This document shows, piece by piece, positions 19,558 to 28,863 of a stretch of 64,000 nucleotides of DNA. The stretch is from Labedella gwakjiensis (GTDB lineage Bacteria > Actinomycetota > Actinomycetes > Actinomycetales > Microbacteriaceae). Position 1 is the stretch's first letter. The number at the start of each line of letters is the position of its first letter. The stretch is taken from assembly GCF_003014675.1 (NCBI RefSeq), contig NZ_PYAU01000001.1:3162001-3226000 (forward strand). Direction: 5' to 3'. The position numbers were made by a program, and so were the translations under genes. The notes under the pieces were generated by a model, which was not told the origin of the DNA, searched no databases, and saw only the letters and a program-made list of their open reading frames with translations.

Positions 19558-20040
19558 ATGTCCAACCCGCTGAAGAAGACGATGGTCTACCTCGGACTCG
19601 CCGATGAGGAGCTCGACTACGACGAGCCCGCCAACGAGCAGAAGCCGGTGAACGACGCTCCTCGCCAGCAGCAGCACCAGGCGTCCGAGGTGAAGGCTCC
19701 GGTTACGCCGCTGCGGAAGGCTCCGGCCCCGGTGCGGCAGCCCGCTCCCGCCGAGCTCAACGAGATCCTCACGGTGCACCCCAAGCAGTACAAGGACGCC
19801 CAGGTCATCGCTGAGAGCTTCCGAGACGGCGTCCCCGTCATCATCAACCTGTCCCAGATGAGCGATGCCGATGCACGTCGCCTGATCGACTTCGCGAGCG
19901 GTCTGTCGCAGGGGCTCTACGGCAAGATCGAGCGTGTGACCAACAAGGTCTTCCTGCTCTCGCCGTCCCACGTCTCCATCTCCGGAGAGCAGGACGCGCA
20001 GGCCGTGGAGACCGAAGCCACCTTCTTCGCCCAGCGCTGA
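19558..20040 (+). CDS. sepF: Cell division protein SepF
   Basis: Membrane-binding FtsZ anchor that tethers the ring in organisms lacking FtsA. It has 160 residues and starts at ATG 19558 after CGGAGG. The N-terminal [14 protein letters not shown] is the amphipathic membrane-binding helix. A Pro/Ala/Gln-rich linker (25-70) leads to the globular SepF (DUF552) domain at about 75-155 with [20 protein letters not shown]. No FtsA gene is present in the window, which fits reliance on SepF. Confidence 0.95.
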   Translation: MSNPLKKTMVYLGLADEELDYDEPANEQKPVNDAPRQQQHQASEVKAPVTPLRKAPAPVRQPAPAELNEILTVHPKQYKDAQVIAESFRDGVPVIINLSQMSDADARRLIDFASGLSQGLYGKIERVTNKVFLLSPSHVSISGEQDAQAVETEATFFAQR

Positions 20041-20046
20041 GTCGGG

Positions 20047-20346
20047 GTGGGCTCGATCATCCCCGTCATCGGGAACATCCTCTACGCGGCCCTGCTGATC
20101 TATCTGCTTGCGATGTGGGCGAGGTTCATCCTCGACCTGGTCAGGACGTTCAACCGCGCCTGGCGCCCCTCCGGCGTCGGTCTCGTCGCTGCCGAGGCCG
20201 TGTACTACCTCACGGACCCTCCCATCCGTTTCTTCCGCCGTGTGGTTCCACCGGTTCGCGTGGGTCGAGCAGCGCTCGACTTCGGCTGGACCCTCACGAT
20301 GCTGTGTGTTCTCGTGGCCATGATTCTGGTCGGTTTCATCCGCTGA
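20047..20346 (+). CDS. YggT family membrane protein
   Basis: Small membrane protein of 99 residues from GTG 20047, six bases after sepF. Two hydrophobic segments (about 5-27 and 75-97) flank the family motif YYLTDPPIRFFRRVVPPVR. YggT proteins are encoded between sepF and divIVA in many Gram-positive bacteria and are thought to work in envelope or division processes; their precise activity is not known. Confidence 0.9.
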   Translation: MGSIIPVIGNILYAALLIYLLAMWARFILDLVRTFNRAWRPSGVGLVAAEAVYYLTDPPIRFFRRVVPPVRVGRAALDFGWTLTMLCVLVAMILVGFIR

Positions 20347-20471
20347 TCGGCTCATCCGGCTGTATTCTTGACCAGGTCGCGCCACCGCGACTCCAATGCG
20401 GCTCCGCCGACCCTCAGGGTTTGCTACCGTTGCAAGGTCATTCCGATCGAAACAAGTGAAGGTGGTACGCC

Positions 20472-21083
20472 ATGGCGCTTACGCCCGAAGACGTCGTCAA
20501 CAAGCAGTTCCAGCAGACCAAGTTCCGCGAGGGCTACGACCAGGACGAGGTCGACGACTTCCTCGATGAGGTCGTCGTCGAACTGCGCCGCCTCATCAAG
20601 GAGAACGAGGAGCTGCAGGAGCGTCTGTCCTCCGGCGGGTCCGCTCCGGCTCCGGCCGCTGAGGAGACCTCCGCACCCGAGCCCGTTGCCGCTCCGGTTC
20701 CCGAGCCCGTTGCGGCCGCTCCTGTCCAGGCCGCTCCGGTCGCGGACGAGTCGGAGAGCTCGAACAGCCTCCTCGTACTGGCGCGTCGTCTGCACGACGA
20801 GCACGTCCGCGAGGGCGCAGAGAAGCGCGACCAGCTGATCGCCGAGGGCAATGCGACCGCCGCGCGCGTCGTGGCCGAGGCCGAGGCGAAGCAGCGCGAG
20901 GAGCTCGCGAAGCTCGACGAGCGGCGCTCGGTCCTCGAGAAGGAGATCGACGAGCTGCGCGTGTTCGAGCGCGAGTACCGTCAGCAGCTCCGCAGCTACA
21001 TCGAGAGCCACCTGCGCGACCTCGACAGTGGCACGGCTGCGTCCACCGGCGGCATCGCCGCCGCCGTGGGCGACAATCACTGA
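20472..21083 (+). CDS. wag31: DivIVA/Wag31 polar growth protein
   Basis: Coiled-coil scaffold that senses negative membrane curvature and directs polar wall growth in Actinobacteria. It has 203 residues from ATG 20472, preceded by AAGGTGG. The DivIVA N-terminal domain (LTPEDVVNKQFQQTKFREGY and DQDEVDDFLDEVVVEL, about 2-55) is followed by an Ala/Pro-rich linker (56-95) and a long C-terminal coiled coil (about 98-185). The 125-base gap upstream includes TTGACC (20369-20374), a possible -35, but I could not fix a -10. Wag31 is a known substrate of PASTA kinases; the Thr used elsewhere is not clearly placed here. Confidence 0.95.
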   Translation: MALTPEDVVNKQFQQTKFREGYDQDEVDDFLDEVVVELRRLIKENEELQERLSSGGSAPAPAAEETSAPEPVAAPVPEPVAAAPVQAAPVADESESSNSLLVLARRLHDEHVREGAEKRDQLIAEGNATAARVVAEAEAKQREELAKLDERRSVLEKEIDELRVFEREYRQQLRSYIESHLRDLDSGTAASTGGIAAAVGDNH

Positions 21084-21093
21084 CGCACAGAGC

Positions 21094-21726
21094 TTGACCA
21101 CTCGATCGACCGACACAGCCACGGCCAGGACGATTCTCGTCCTGATCGCCGTGGCTGTGTCGGCGTTGGCGCTCGACCAGCTCGCCAAGTTCCTCATCGT
21201 CTCGTCGATGGTCGAGGGTGAGCGCGTCCCGGTCCTCGGCGAGTTCCTCGTCTTCTACTTCGTCCGCAACCCCGGTGCCGCCTTCTCGTTCGCCGAGGGA
21301 GCAACGTGGATCTTCTCGATCCTCGCCGCGGCGGTCAGCATCACGATCATCGTCCTTGCCCGCAAGATCAGGTCGCGGCTGTGGGCGCTCGTCTTCGGGC
21401 TCCTCCTCGGAGGCGTCCTCGGCAATCTGGCCGACCGTCTCTTCCGCGAACCCTCCTTCGGTCTCGGACACGTCGTCGACTTCATCTCCACCCCGTGGAT
21501 GCTGCCGGCCGTCTACAACATCGCCGACATCTGCATCGTCGTGAGCATGGGCATCTTCATCCTGCTCACGATCCTGGGCGTCGGAATCGACGGCACGCGC
21601 GCACGCACAAGGGATGACACGGGCGAGGAAGAGACGGGCGGGGGAGACTCCGTCGCCTCCGAAGCGACGACCGAGCCGGGAACGGCCGATGGCGACCCGC
21701 GCACCGAGCGCAACGTGGCGGACTGA
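21094..21726 (+). CDS. lspA: Lipoprotein signal peptidase LspA
   Basis: Membrane aspartyl protease that removes signal peptides from prolipoproteins. The best start is TTG 21094 ([15 protein letters not shown]), giving 210 residues. Four membrane segments are visible. Catalytic aspartates lie in [12 protein letters not shown] and in [15 protein letters not shown] and [14 protein letters not shown] are family motifs. A hydrophilic acidic tail of about 40 residues is longer than usual. The first 70 bases of the coding sequence contain a large hairpin (21113-21160). Confidence 0.93.
   Translation: MTTRSTDTATARTILVLIAVAVSALALDQLAKFLIVSSMVEGERVPVLGEFLVFYFVRNPGAAFSFAEGATWIFSILAAAVSITIIVLARKIRSRLWALVFGLLLGGVLGNLADRLFREPSFGLGHVVDFISTPWMLPAVYNIADICIVVSMGIFILLTILGVGIDGTRARTRDDTGEEETGGGDSVASEATTEPGTADGDPRTERNVAD
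21113..21160 (+). promoter_or_regulatory. Large hairpin at the start of lspA, possible wag31 terminator or attenuator
   Basis: ACACAGCCACGGC (21113-21125) pairs perfectly with GCCGTGGCTGTGT (21148-21160), and CAGGACGA (21126-21133) with TCGTCCTG (21137-21144), across a TTC loop and a three-base bulge. The structure covers lspA codons 7 to 23 and starts 30 bases after the wag31 stop. There is no U-tract. It could end or slow wag31 transcription, or control lspA translation. Confidence 0.6.
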
Positions 21727-21727
21727 C

Positions 21728-22651
21728 GTGAGCGAATCACGATCCCTCTTCGTCCCCGACGGTCTCGAAGGAACCAGGGTCGACGCGGCGCTCGCGAAGA
21801 TGCTCGGATTCTCACGCAGTTTCGCTGCGGAGATCATCGAGGCCGGGGGAGTGACCGTCGATGGGCGCCTCTCCGGGAAGTCGGACCGGTTGAGTGCCGG
21901 TGCGTGGCTCGAGGTGGAGTGGCAGCCGCGCGCGGAGGCCGTCATCGTTCCCATCGCGGTCGACGACCTCGGGATCGTCCACGACGACGACGACATCGTC
22001 GTGGTGGACAAGCCGGCGGGCGTCGCGGCGCATCCGTCGGTGGGATGGAACGGTCCCACGGTGCTCGGTGCACTCGCTGCGGCCGGCTTCCGCATCTCGA
22101 CCTCGGGTGCCGCCGAGCGCGCCGGTGTCGTGCACCGGCTCGACGTGGGGACCAGCGGACTCATGGTCGTCGCGAAGTCGGAGCGCGCCTACACCGAACT
22201 CAAGCGTGCGTTCCACGACCGTGAGGTCGACAAGGTCTATCACGCCCTCGTGCAGGGGCATCCCGATCCGTTCGCCGGAACCATCGACGCGCCCATCGGC
22301 CGCCACCCCAAGTCCGACTGGAAGTTCGCCGTGACGGCCGGCGGGAAGCCGTCGGTGACCCACTACGAGACCCTCGAGGCGTGGCGCGCCGCGACCCTTC
22401 TCGAGATCCACCTCGAGACCGGTCGCACGCACCAGATCCGTGTGCATATGGCGGCTCAGCGGCACCCGTGCGTCGGGGATCCGCTGTACGGGGCAGACCC
22501 GACCATCTCGGAGCGCCTCGGCCTCACCCGTCAGTGGCTGCACGCCGTCAGGCTCGGCTTCGTGCACCCCGGCACCCGCGAGCCGGTCGAGTTCGCGTCG
22601 TCGTACCCGGTTGACCTGCAGCACGCCCTCGATGTCGTCGGTTCCGATTAG
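21728..22651 (+). CDS. RluA/RluD-family rRNA pseudouridine synthase
   Basis: Converts uridine to pseudouridine in 23S rRNA, probably of the RluD type. It has 307 residues and starts at GTG 21728, which overlaps the end of the lspA operon region by spacing of one base. An N-terminal S4 RNA-binding domain spans about 15-75 ([23 protein letters not shown]). The catalytic motif [16 protein letters not shown] places the active aspartate at Asp139. [13 protein letters not shown] near 238 and VGDPLYG are also typical. lspA-rluD is a common gene pair in Actinobacteria. Confidence 0.93.
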   Translation: MSESRSLFVPDGLEGTRVDAALAKMLGFSRSFAAEIIEAGGVTVDGRLSGKSDRLSAGAWLEVEWQPRAEAVIVPIAVDDLGIVHDDDDIVVVDKPAGVAAHPSVGWNGPTVLGALAAAGFRISTSGAAERAGVVHRLDVGTSGLMVVAKSERAYTELKRAFHDREVDKVYHALVQGHPDPFAGTIDAPIGRHPKSDWKFAVTAGGKPSVTHYETLEAWRAATLLEIHLETGRTHQIRVHMAAQRHPCVGDPLYGADPTISERLGLTRQWLHAVRLGFVHPGTREPVEFASSYPVDLQHALDVVGSD

Positions 22652-22699
22652 CCTGAAGACACACCAGTTCCTCCTCCAGCGACGGGTTCGACAGACCAC

Positions 22700-25600
22700 A
22701 TGACTCGGACATCTGACTCCTTCGTCCATCTCCACGTGCACAGTGAGTACTCGATGCTCGATGGGGCTGCACGCGTGAAACCACTCATCGAGGCGGCCGT
22801 CGGCGAGGGCATGCCGGCCGTGGCGATCACCGACCACGGCAACGTCTTCGGGGCGTTCGACTTCTGGAAGACGGCGACGGACGCCGGCATCAAGCCCATC
22901 ATCGGCACGGAGGCCTACCTCACGCCGGGAACGCACCGGTCGGACCGTACGCGCGTGCGCTGGGGCGACGGCGGCGGCGACGACGTCTCCGGTGCCGGCT
23001 CCTACACGCACATGACCCTCCTGGCGCAGTCGACGGAGGGGATGCACAACCTCTTCAGACTGTCCTCGAAGGCGTCGATCGAAGGCTACTACTTCAAGCC
23101 CCGCATGGATCGCGAGCTGCTGTCGACCTACTCCTCCGGGCTCATCGCCACCACCGGGTGCCCGAGTGGGGAGGTCCAGACGCGACTGCGTCTCGGGCAG
23201 TACGACGCCGCGGTGCAGGCGGCAGCCGACTTCCGCGACATCTTCGGTGCGGAGAACTTCTTCTGCGAGATCATGGACCACGGCCTCGGCATCGAGCGCC
23301 GCATCATGACGGATCTGCTCCGGCTCGCCAAAGACCTCTCCCTCCCGCTCGTGGCCACGAACGACCTCCACTACACGCACGCTCACGACGCCACGTCGCA
23401 CGCCGCACTCCTCTGCGTCCAGTCGGGTTCGACGCTCGACGACCCCAACCGCTTCAAGTTCGACGCGGACGAGTTCTACCTCAAGTCGGCGGCCGAGATG
23501 CGGCAGATCTTCCGCGACCACCCCGAGGCGTGCGACAACACGCTCGCGATCGCCGAACGCTGCGACGTGAAGTTCAACACGAGCGCCAACTACATGCCGC
23601 GCTTCCCCGTGCCCGAGGGCGAGACCGAGGAGTCCTGGTTCGTGAAGGAGGTCGACCGCGGCCTCGACGTGCGGTACCCGAACGGTGTGCCGAGCGAGGT
23701 CCGCGCGCAGGCCGACTACGAGGTCGGCGTCATCACGCAGATGGGATTCCCCGGCTACTTCCTCGTCGTCGCGGACTTCATCAACTGGTCGAAGAACAAC
23801 GGCATCCGGGTGGGGCCCGGCCGCGGCTCCGGTGCAGGTTCCATGGCCGCCTACGCCATGAGGATCACCGACCTCGACCCGCTCCGTCACGGTCTGATCT
23901 TCGAGCGCTTCCTCAACCCCGACCGCGTCTCGATGCCCGACTTCGACGTCGACTTCGACGAGCGTCGTCGTGGCGAGGTCATCAAGTACGTCACCGAGAA
24001 GTACGGCGACGCGCGCGTGGCCCAGATCGTCACCTACGGAACGATCAAGGCGAAGCAGGCCCTCAAGGACTCGTCACGCGTGCTGGGGTTCCCGTTCGGC
24101 ATGGGTGAGAAGCTCACGAAGGCGATGCCGCCGGCGGTCATGGGCAAGGACATCCCGCTCACGGGCATCTTCGACAAGGACCACCCGCGCTACAAGGAGG
24201 CCGCGGACATCCGCGCTGTCGTCGAGACCGACGCCGAGGCGAAGACCGTCTTCGACACCGCCCTCGGTCTCGAGAACCTGAAACGCCAGTGGGGTGTCCA
24301 CGCCGCCGGCGTCATCATGTCGTCGGATCCGCTCATCGACATCATCCCGATCATGAAGCGGGAGCAGGACGGCCAGATCGTCACGCAGTTCGACTACCCG
24401 GCATGCGAGTCGCTCGGCCTCATCAAGATGGACTTCCTGGGGCTTCGCAACCTCACGATCATCGACGACGCCCTCGACAACATCGAGAGCAACCGCGGGT
24501 TCCGGCCCGTCCTCGAGGACCTGGAGCTCGACGATCCCGAGGCCTACGCGCTCCTGGCACGCGGCGACACCCTGGGCGTGTTCCAGCTCGACGGTGGCCC
24601 GATGCGGTCCCTGCTGCGGCTCATGAAGCCCGACAACTTCGAGGACATCTCCGCGGTCATCGCGCTGTACCGCCCCGGCCCCATGGGCGCCAACTCGCAC
24701 ATCAACTACGCCCTGCGGAAGAACGGCCAGCAGCCGATCACCCCCATCCATCCGCAGCTCGCCGAGCCGCTCGAGGAGATCCTGTCGACCTCCTACGGCC
24801 TCATCATCTACCAGGAGCAGGTGATGGCGATCGCTCAGAAGGTCGCCGGCTTCTCGCTCGGTCAGGCTGATATCCTCCGTCGCGCCATGGGCAAGAAGAA
24901 GAAGTCCGAGCTGGACAAGCAGTTCGAGGGCTTCTCGGGCGGAATGCACGCAAACGGATACGGCGACGAGGCCGTGAAGATGCTGTGGGACATCCTGCTG
25001 CCGTTCTCCGACTACGCCTTCAACAAAGCGCACTCGGCCGCCTACGGCGTCCTGAGCTATTGGACGGCCTATCTCAAGGCCCACTACCGGGCCGAGTACA
25101 TGGCCGCCCTCCTCACGTCGGTGGGTGACTCGAAGGACAAGATGGCGATGTACCTCAACGAGTGTCGCCGGATGGGCATCAAGGTGCTCGCGCCGGACGT
25201 CAACGAGTCGATCGGGTTCTTCGCCGCCGTCGGAGAGGACATCCGGTTCGGTCTCGGTGCCGTCCGCAACGTGGGAACCAACGTCGTCGACGGCATCCGC
25301 CGTGCGCGTGACGAGAAGGGGCGATTCGAGTCGTTCCACGACTTCCTGCGCAAGGTGCCCCTCCCGGTGGCGAACAAGCGCACGATCGAATCGCTCGTCA
25401 AGGCCGGCGCGTTCGACACTCTCGGCGCGACGCGCCGGGCCCTCGTCGAGGTCCACGAGTCCGCCGTCGAGTCGGCGGTCAAGATCAAGCGAGACGAGGA
25501 GAACGGCAACATCGGCTTCGACTTCGATTCGCTCTTCGAGGAGGCCGGTGTCGCGCCGGAGTCCCATGTGCCGGAGAGGCCGGAGTGGTCGAAGCGGGAC

Positions 25601-26221
25601 AAGCTCGCGTTCGAGAGGGAGATGCTCGGGCTCTACGTGTCGGATCACCCTCTCGCGGGTCTCGAAGCGCAACTCGCGAAGCACTACTCCACGACCATCA
25701 CCGATCTGACGTCCTCAGAGAGCACCGAGGACGGGGACCAGGTGACGATCGCGGGTCTCGTGACGAGCGTGCAGCACCGGGTGGCGAAGGCCTCGGGCAA
25801 TCAGTACGGGATCATCACCGTCGAGGACTTCACCGGCGACATCTCGGTCATGTTCATGGGTAAGGCGTACCAGGAGTTCGCGCCGGCCCTCGTCGGAGAC
25901 TCGATCGTGGTGGTCCGCGGCCGGGTGAGCATGCGCGACGACGGAATGAACCTCCACGCGTACAGCCTCATGTCGCCCGATCTGGGGCAGGCCGACGCGT
26001 CCGGCCCTCTCAGCCTCAGCGTGCCGGACTTCCGGGCCACGACGGAGACGATCACCGAGCTCGGCACGATCTTGGCCAGGCACCGCGGTGACACGGAGGT
26101 GAGGCTGAAACTCATCAAGGGCGATGCCGCTCGTCTCTTCGAGGTTCCGTACCCCGTGTCCGTGACGGCGGACCTCTACGGGGAGCTGAAATCGCTCCTC
26201 GGGCCCAACTGCCTGAACTGA
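22700..26221 (+). CDS. dnaE: DNA polymerase III alpha subunit DnaE
   Basis: Replicative DNA polymerase catalytic subunit, 1173 residues, starting at ATG 22700. The N-terminal PHP domain begins FVHLHVHSEYSMLDGAARVKPL, and its metal-binding residues look kept. The palm-domain catalytic acids lie in PDFDVDFDERRRGEV (about 413-427). GRGSGAGSMAAYAM, the finger domain, the helix-hairpin-helix region (VPLPVANKRTIESLVKAGAFD, near 890) and a C-terminal OB fold (QVTIAGLVTSVQHRV, near 1015) follow in order. The length fits the DnaE1 family. It is convergent with the ABC transporter operon. Confidence 0.98.
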   Translation: MTRTSDSFVHLHVHSEYSMLDGAARVKPLIEAAVGEGMPAVAITDHGNVFGAFDFWKTATDAGIKPIIGTEAYLTPGTHRSDRTRVRWGDGGGDDVSGAGSYTHMTLLAQSTEGMHNLFRLSSKASIEGYYFKPRMDRELLSTYSSGLIATTGCPSGEVQTRLRLGQYDAAVQAAADFRDIFGAENFFCEIMDHGLGIERRIMTDLLRLAKDLSLPLVATNDLHYTHAHDATSHAALLCVQSGSTLDDPNRFKFDADEFYLKSAAEMRQIFRDHPEACDNTLAIAERCDVKFNTSANYMPRFPVPEGETEESWFVKEVDRGLDVRYPNGVPSEVRAQADYEVGVITQMGFPGYFLVVADFINWSKNNGIRVGPGRGSGAGSMAAYAMRITDLDPLRHGLIFERFLNPDRVSMPDFDVDFDERRRGEVIKYVTEKYGDARVAQIVTYGTIKAKQALKDSSRVLGFPFGMGEKLTKAMPPAVMGKDIPLTGIFDKDHPRYKEAADIRAVVETDAEAKTVFDTALGLENLKRQWGVHAAGVIMSSDPLIDIIPIMKREQDGQIVTQFDYPACESLGLIKMDFLGLRNLTIIDDALDNIESNRGFRPVLEDLELDDPEAYALLARGDTLGVFQLDGGPMRSLLRLMKPDNFEDISAVIALYRPGPMGANSHINYALRKNGQQPITPIHPQLAEPLEEILSTSYGLIIYQEQVMAIAQKVAGFSLGQADILRRAMGKKKKSELDKQFEGFSGGMHANGYGDEAVKMLWDILLPFSDYAFNKAHSAAYGVLSYWTAYLKAHYRAEYMAALLTSVGDSKDKMAMYLNECRRMGIKVLAPDVNESIGFFAAVGEDIRFGLGAVRNVGTNVVDGIRRARDEKGRFESFHDFLRKVPLPVANKRTIESLVKAGAFDTLGATRRALVEVHESAVESAVKIKRDEENGNIGFDFDSLFEEAGVAPESHVPERPEWSKRDKLAFEREMLGLYVSDHPLAGLEAQLAKHYSTTITDLTSSESTEDGDQVTIAGLVTSVQHRVAKASGNQYGIITVEDFTGDISVMFMGKAYQEFAPALVGDSIVVVRGRVSMRDDGMNLHAYSLMSPDLGQADASGPLSLSVPDFRATTETITELGTILARHRGDTEVRLKLIKGDAARLFEVPYPVSVTADLYGELKSLLGPNCLN

Positions 26222-26251
26222 GCGGGGGCTCGCACCACGACCGGCGCCGGA

Positions 26252-26269
26252 GGCCGTTCTAGAACGGCC
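26252..26269. other. 18-base perfect palindrome between convergent dnaE and ABC operon
   Basis: GGCCGTTCT is followed directly by its reverse complement AGAACGGCC. The palindrome covers the stop codon of the ABC ATPase gene. With the centre as a loop it could act as a short bidirectional terminator; no U-tract follows on either side. Confidence 0.45.
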
Positions 26270-27059
26270 GCATGAGGCGTTCGAGGAAGCGGCGCGTCCG
26301 TTCCTCCGTCGGAGCGGTGAAGATCTCGGAGGGCGCGCCGCGCTCGAGGACGACCCCGCCGTCGAGGAAGAGCACCTCGTCCGCGACGTCGCGGGCGAAG
26401 GCCAACTCGTGGGTGACGACGACCATCGTCCAGCCCTCGTCGGCGAGTCCCTTCATGACGGAGAGGACCTCCCCGACGAGCTCGGGGTCGAGAGCCGAGG
26501 TGGGCTCGTCGAAGAGCAGGAGCTGCGGACGCAGAGCGAGCGCTCGCACGATCCCGACCCTCTGCTGCTGACCACCCGACAGCTCAGCGGGGAAGGCTCC
26601 GCTCTTCTCGGCGAGGCCGACGCGTGACAAGAGGGCATGGGCCTCGTCGAGCACCTCGGCACGAGGGCGCTTCTGGACGCGCAGCGGCCCCTCCGTGACG
26701 TTCTCGAGAACGGTCAGATGCGGGAACAGGTTGTGCTGCTGGAAGACCATCGCGGAGAGGTCACGCAGCCGGTTGCGTGAGGCGTTCGTGACGGGGCGGG
26801 AGAAGTCGATCTCGAGACCTGCGCCAGCCGCGCTTATCGTTCCGCCGTCCGGGGTCTCGAGACCGTTGAGCGAGCGGAGGACGGTCGTCTTCCCGGATCC
26901 CGAGGGCCCGATGAGGCAGACCACACGCCCCGGCAGGAGATCGAGGTCGACGGACCTCAGGACGGTGTTCTCGGCGAACGACTTCGACAGCCCTCTGGCC
27001 TCGAGGACGGGCACGATCGGCGACGAGGTGGACGGAGGGTCGGTGGGATCAGGCGACAT
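26259..27059 (-). CDS. Amino-acid ABC transporter ATP-binding protein
   Basis: ATPase of a polar amino-acid uptake system (PAAT family). The ATG at 27059 (MSPDPTDPPSTSSPIV) gives 266 residues; it lies inside the end of the permease gene. Walker A is GPSGSGKTT (51-59), the signature is LSGGQQQR, Walker B is LLLFDEPTSALD and the switch histidine is in VVVTHELAFA. PAAT-type ATPases normally begin close to the first strand, so the 17-residue Pro/Ser-rich lead is a little long. It forms an operon with the permease and the binding protein. Confidence 0.93.
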   Translation of the reverse strand: MSPDPTDPPSTSSPIVPVLEARGLSKSFAENTVLRSVDLDLLPGRVVCLIGPSGSGKTTVLRSLNGLETPDGGTISAAGAGLEIDFSRPVTNASRNRLRDLSAMVFQQHNLFPHLTVLENVTEGPLRVQKRPRAEVLDEAHALLSRVGLAEKSGAFPAELSGGQQQRVGIVRALALRPQLLLFDEPTSALDPELVGEVLSVMKGLADEGWTMVVVTHELAFARDVADEVLFLDGGVVLERGAPSEIFTAPTEERTRRFLERLMRPF

Positions 27060-27705
27060 GACGTTCGAGCCTCCGTTCGAGCCGGTCCTGTCCAGCGGAG
27101 AGGACGAGGCAGATGAGCCAGTAGAACACGGCGGCCTCGATGTACAGGAGGAGGAATTCGTTGGAGAAGGCCGCGATCTGCTGCGCCACACGGAACATCT
27201 CGGTGACGAGGATGAGCGAGCAGAGAGCCGTGTCCTTCACGAGACTGATGAACGTGTTCGACAGCGGTGGCACCGAGACGCGGGCGGCCTGCGGCAGGAT
27301 GATGCGGCGCAGCGCGAGCCAGCGTGGCATGCCGATCGTGTACGCCGCCTCCCATTGGCCGCGAGGGATGGAGAGGATCGCGGCACGGATGACCTCTGCG
27401 GCGTACCCGCCCACATTGAGAGAGAGCGTGATGATCGCGCTCGGCCACGGATCGATCACGATGCCGATCGACGGGAGCCCGAAGAAGATGACGTAGAGCT
27501 GGACGATGAGGGGGGTACCGCGGATCACCGAGATGTAGAACCGAGCCACTCCCGACAGCCACCAACGGCCGGACAGCCGAGCGAGTGCGGCGAGCAGGGC
27601 GATGACGATACCGATCGCGAACGAGGCCAGCGCGAGTGGGATCGTCCCGGTGACCGCGCCGACCGCGAGTGGTCCGGCCGATGACAGGATGAGGTCCCAG
27701 TCCAT
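27049..27705 (-). CDS. Amino-acid ABC transporter permease
   Basis: Inner-membrane permease of the His/Glu/Gln type, 218 residues, starting at ATG 27705. It has about five membrane segments. The ATPase-contact loop (EAA motif region) is YTIGMPRWLALRRIILPQA, and FISVIRGTPLIVQL (YISVIRGTPLIVQLY) is the family signature. It probably works as a homodimer since no second permease gene is present. It overlaps the ATPase gene by 11 bases. Confidence 0.93.
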   Translation of the reverse strand: MDWDLILSSAGPLAVGAVTGTIPLALASFAIGIVIALLAALARLSGRWWLSGVARFYISVIRGTPLIVQLYVIFFGLPSIGIVIDPWPSAIITLSLNVGGYAAEVIRAAILSIPRGQWEAAYTIGMPRWLALRRIILPQAARVSVPPLSNTFISLVKDTALCSLILVTEMFRVAQQIAAFSNEFLLLYIEAAVFYWLICLVLSAGQDRLERRLERHVA

Positions 27706-27735
27706 GTGCCCGTCTCCGGCCTACCGTGCGACGTC

Positions 27736-28578
27736 CTACTGGCTGACGTCCTGCCCGAAGTACTTCTCCGAGATCTCGGCCAGCGTACCGTTCGATCGCA
27801 ATTCCTCGAGAGCATCGTCGACCGCGTCGACGAGGTCGTCGCTGCCCTTACGGAACGCGAACGCGTTCTCGGATGCGTCGTCGGTCTCGTCGACGAGCTT
27901 GAGCCCGGTGTCGCCGCCTTCGGTCTGTTCGTAGTCGAGGAACGTCAGCTCGTCGTTGACGGTCGCGTCGACGCGACCCTGACGTAGGAGCTCGACGGCC
28001 TGCGCCCAGCCTTCGACGGCCTCGACATTCGCGCCGTAGCCCGTCGCGACCTCGTACCAGTTGCTCGTGAGCGACTGCGCCGATGACTTCCCCGACAGGT
28101 CTTCCAGGGAGGTGATATCGGTGTTGTCCTCCGCGACGACGAGGACGCCGGGGGAGATCGTGTACGGCGTGCTGAAGTCGTAGTCGGCGAGGCGCTCCTC
28201 GTTGATCGACACCTGGTTCGCGATCACGTCGAAGCGGCCAGCGTCGAGGCCTCCGAAGATGCCGTCCCACTGGGTCTCCTGGAACTCGACGTCGACACCG
28301 AGCTCGTCCGCGACGGCGGTGATGATCTCGATGTCGTAGCCCGTGAGGTCGCCGGAGCCGTCCTCGTGGAAAGAGAACGGCCGGTACGTACCCTCTGTGC
28401 CGACGACGAGGACGCCGGCGTCCTGAACCTCGGCGAGGGTCCGCCCGTCGGCCTCGGCGGACGCCGACGAACCCGGGTTCGCTCCGGATGACGAGCACGC
28501 GGACACGCTGAGCGCACCGATGACCGCGATCGCGGCGATGACGGTGCGGGCGGCGGGGGAGGAGGTGAGGGACGACAT
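27736..28578 (-). CDS. Amino-acid ABC transporter substrate-binding lipoprotein
   Basis: Extracytoplasmic lipoprotein that captures the substrate, 280 residues. The ATG at 28578 gives a signal peptide with the lipobox LSVSAC and acyl-anchor Cys28; a longer in-frame start would disturb it. The SBP family 3 fold is shown by GTYRPFSFHEDGSGDLTGYD and VEFQETQWDGIFGGLDAGRFDVIANQVSI. The fold is that of polar amino-acid or cystine binding proteins; the exact substrate cannot be told. Confidence 0.92.
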   Translation of the reverse strand: MSSLTSSPAARTVIAAIAVIGALSVSACSSSGANPGSSASAEADGRTLAEVQDAGVLVVGTEGTYRPFSFHEDGSGDLTGYDIEIITAVADELGVDVEFQETQWDGIFGGLDAGRFDVIANQVSINEERLADYDFSTPYTISPGVLVVAEDNTDITSLEDLSGKSSAQSLTSNWYEVATGYGANVEAVEGWAQAVELLRQGRVDATVNDELTFLDYEQTEGGDTGLKLVDETDDASENAFAFRKGSDDLVDAVDDALEELRSNGTLAEISEKYFGQDVSQ

Positions 28579-28632
28579 GGGTTCCTTGCTGGGTGACGGT
28601 CGGAGGGTTTCGCAGATGGAAACTGTAGGACA

Positions 28633-28647
28633 CGACCGGAGCGGTCG
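28633..28647. promoter_or_regulatory. Short inverted repeat upstream of the ABC operon
   Basis: CGACCG (28633-28638) and CGGTCG (28642-28647) are separated by three bases in the region between the divergent binding-protein and DUF3145 genes. A TACAGT sequence (28627-28622, minus) could be a -10 for the ABC operon and lies just downstream of it on that strand. The repeat would then cover the -35 region. Confidence 0.3.
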
Positions 28648-28755
28648 CGACATCGTATGACGGTCGATGACCGGTGGATCGCCGACCCGGGTGATCGAGC
28701 GGCGCTCTCATGTGAACATCGAATGACACCGCTGGTATTCCCCAGCAACCTGCGG

Positions 28756-28761
28756 CATAAT
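28756..28761 (+). promoter_or_regulatory. Possible -10 element of the DUF3145 gene
   Basis: CATAAT lies about 100 bases ahead of the DUF3145 start in a 285-base divergent gap. No good -35 hexamer is visible at the usual spacing. Confidence 0.3.
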
Positions 28762-28863
28762 CAACGATGTCGGTGGTCTCGTGTAGGCCACGGCATCAAG
28801 AGAACAGCACCGCTCATCCGTCTTGGTCGTAGGGGAAGACGTACCAGGATGATGGAGGATGAA

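Noticed and set aside
26252-26269. Palindrome as an attachment or integration site
   Set aside because: No second copy, tRNA or integrase lies nearby; it fits better as a simple convergent-gene hairpin.
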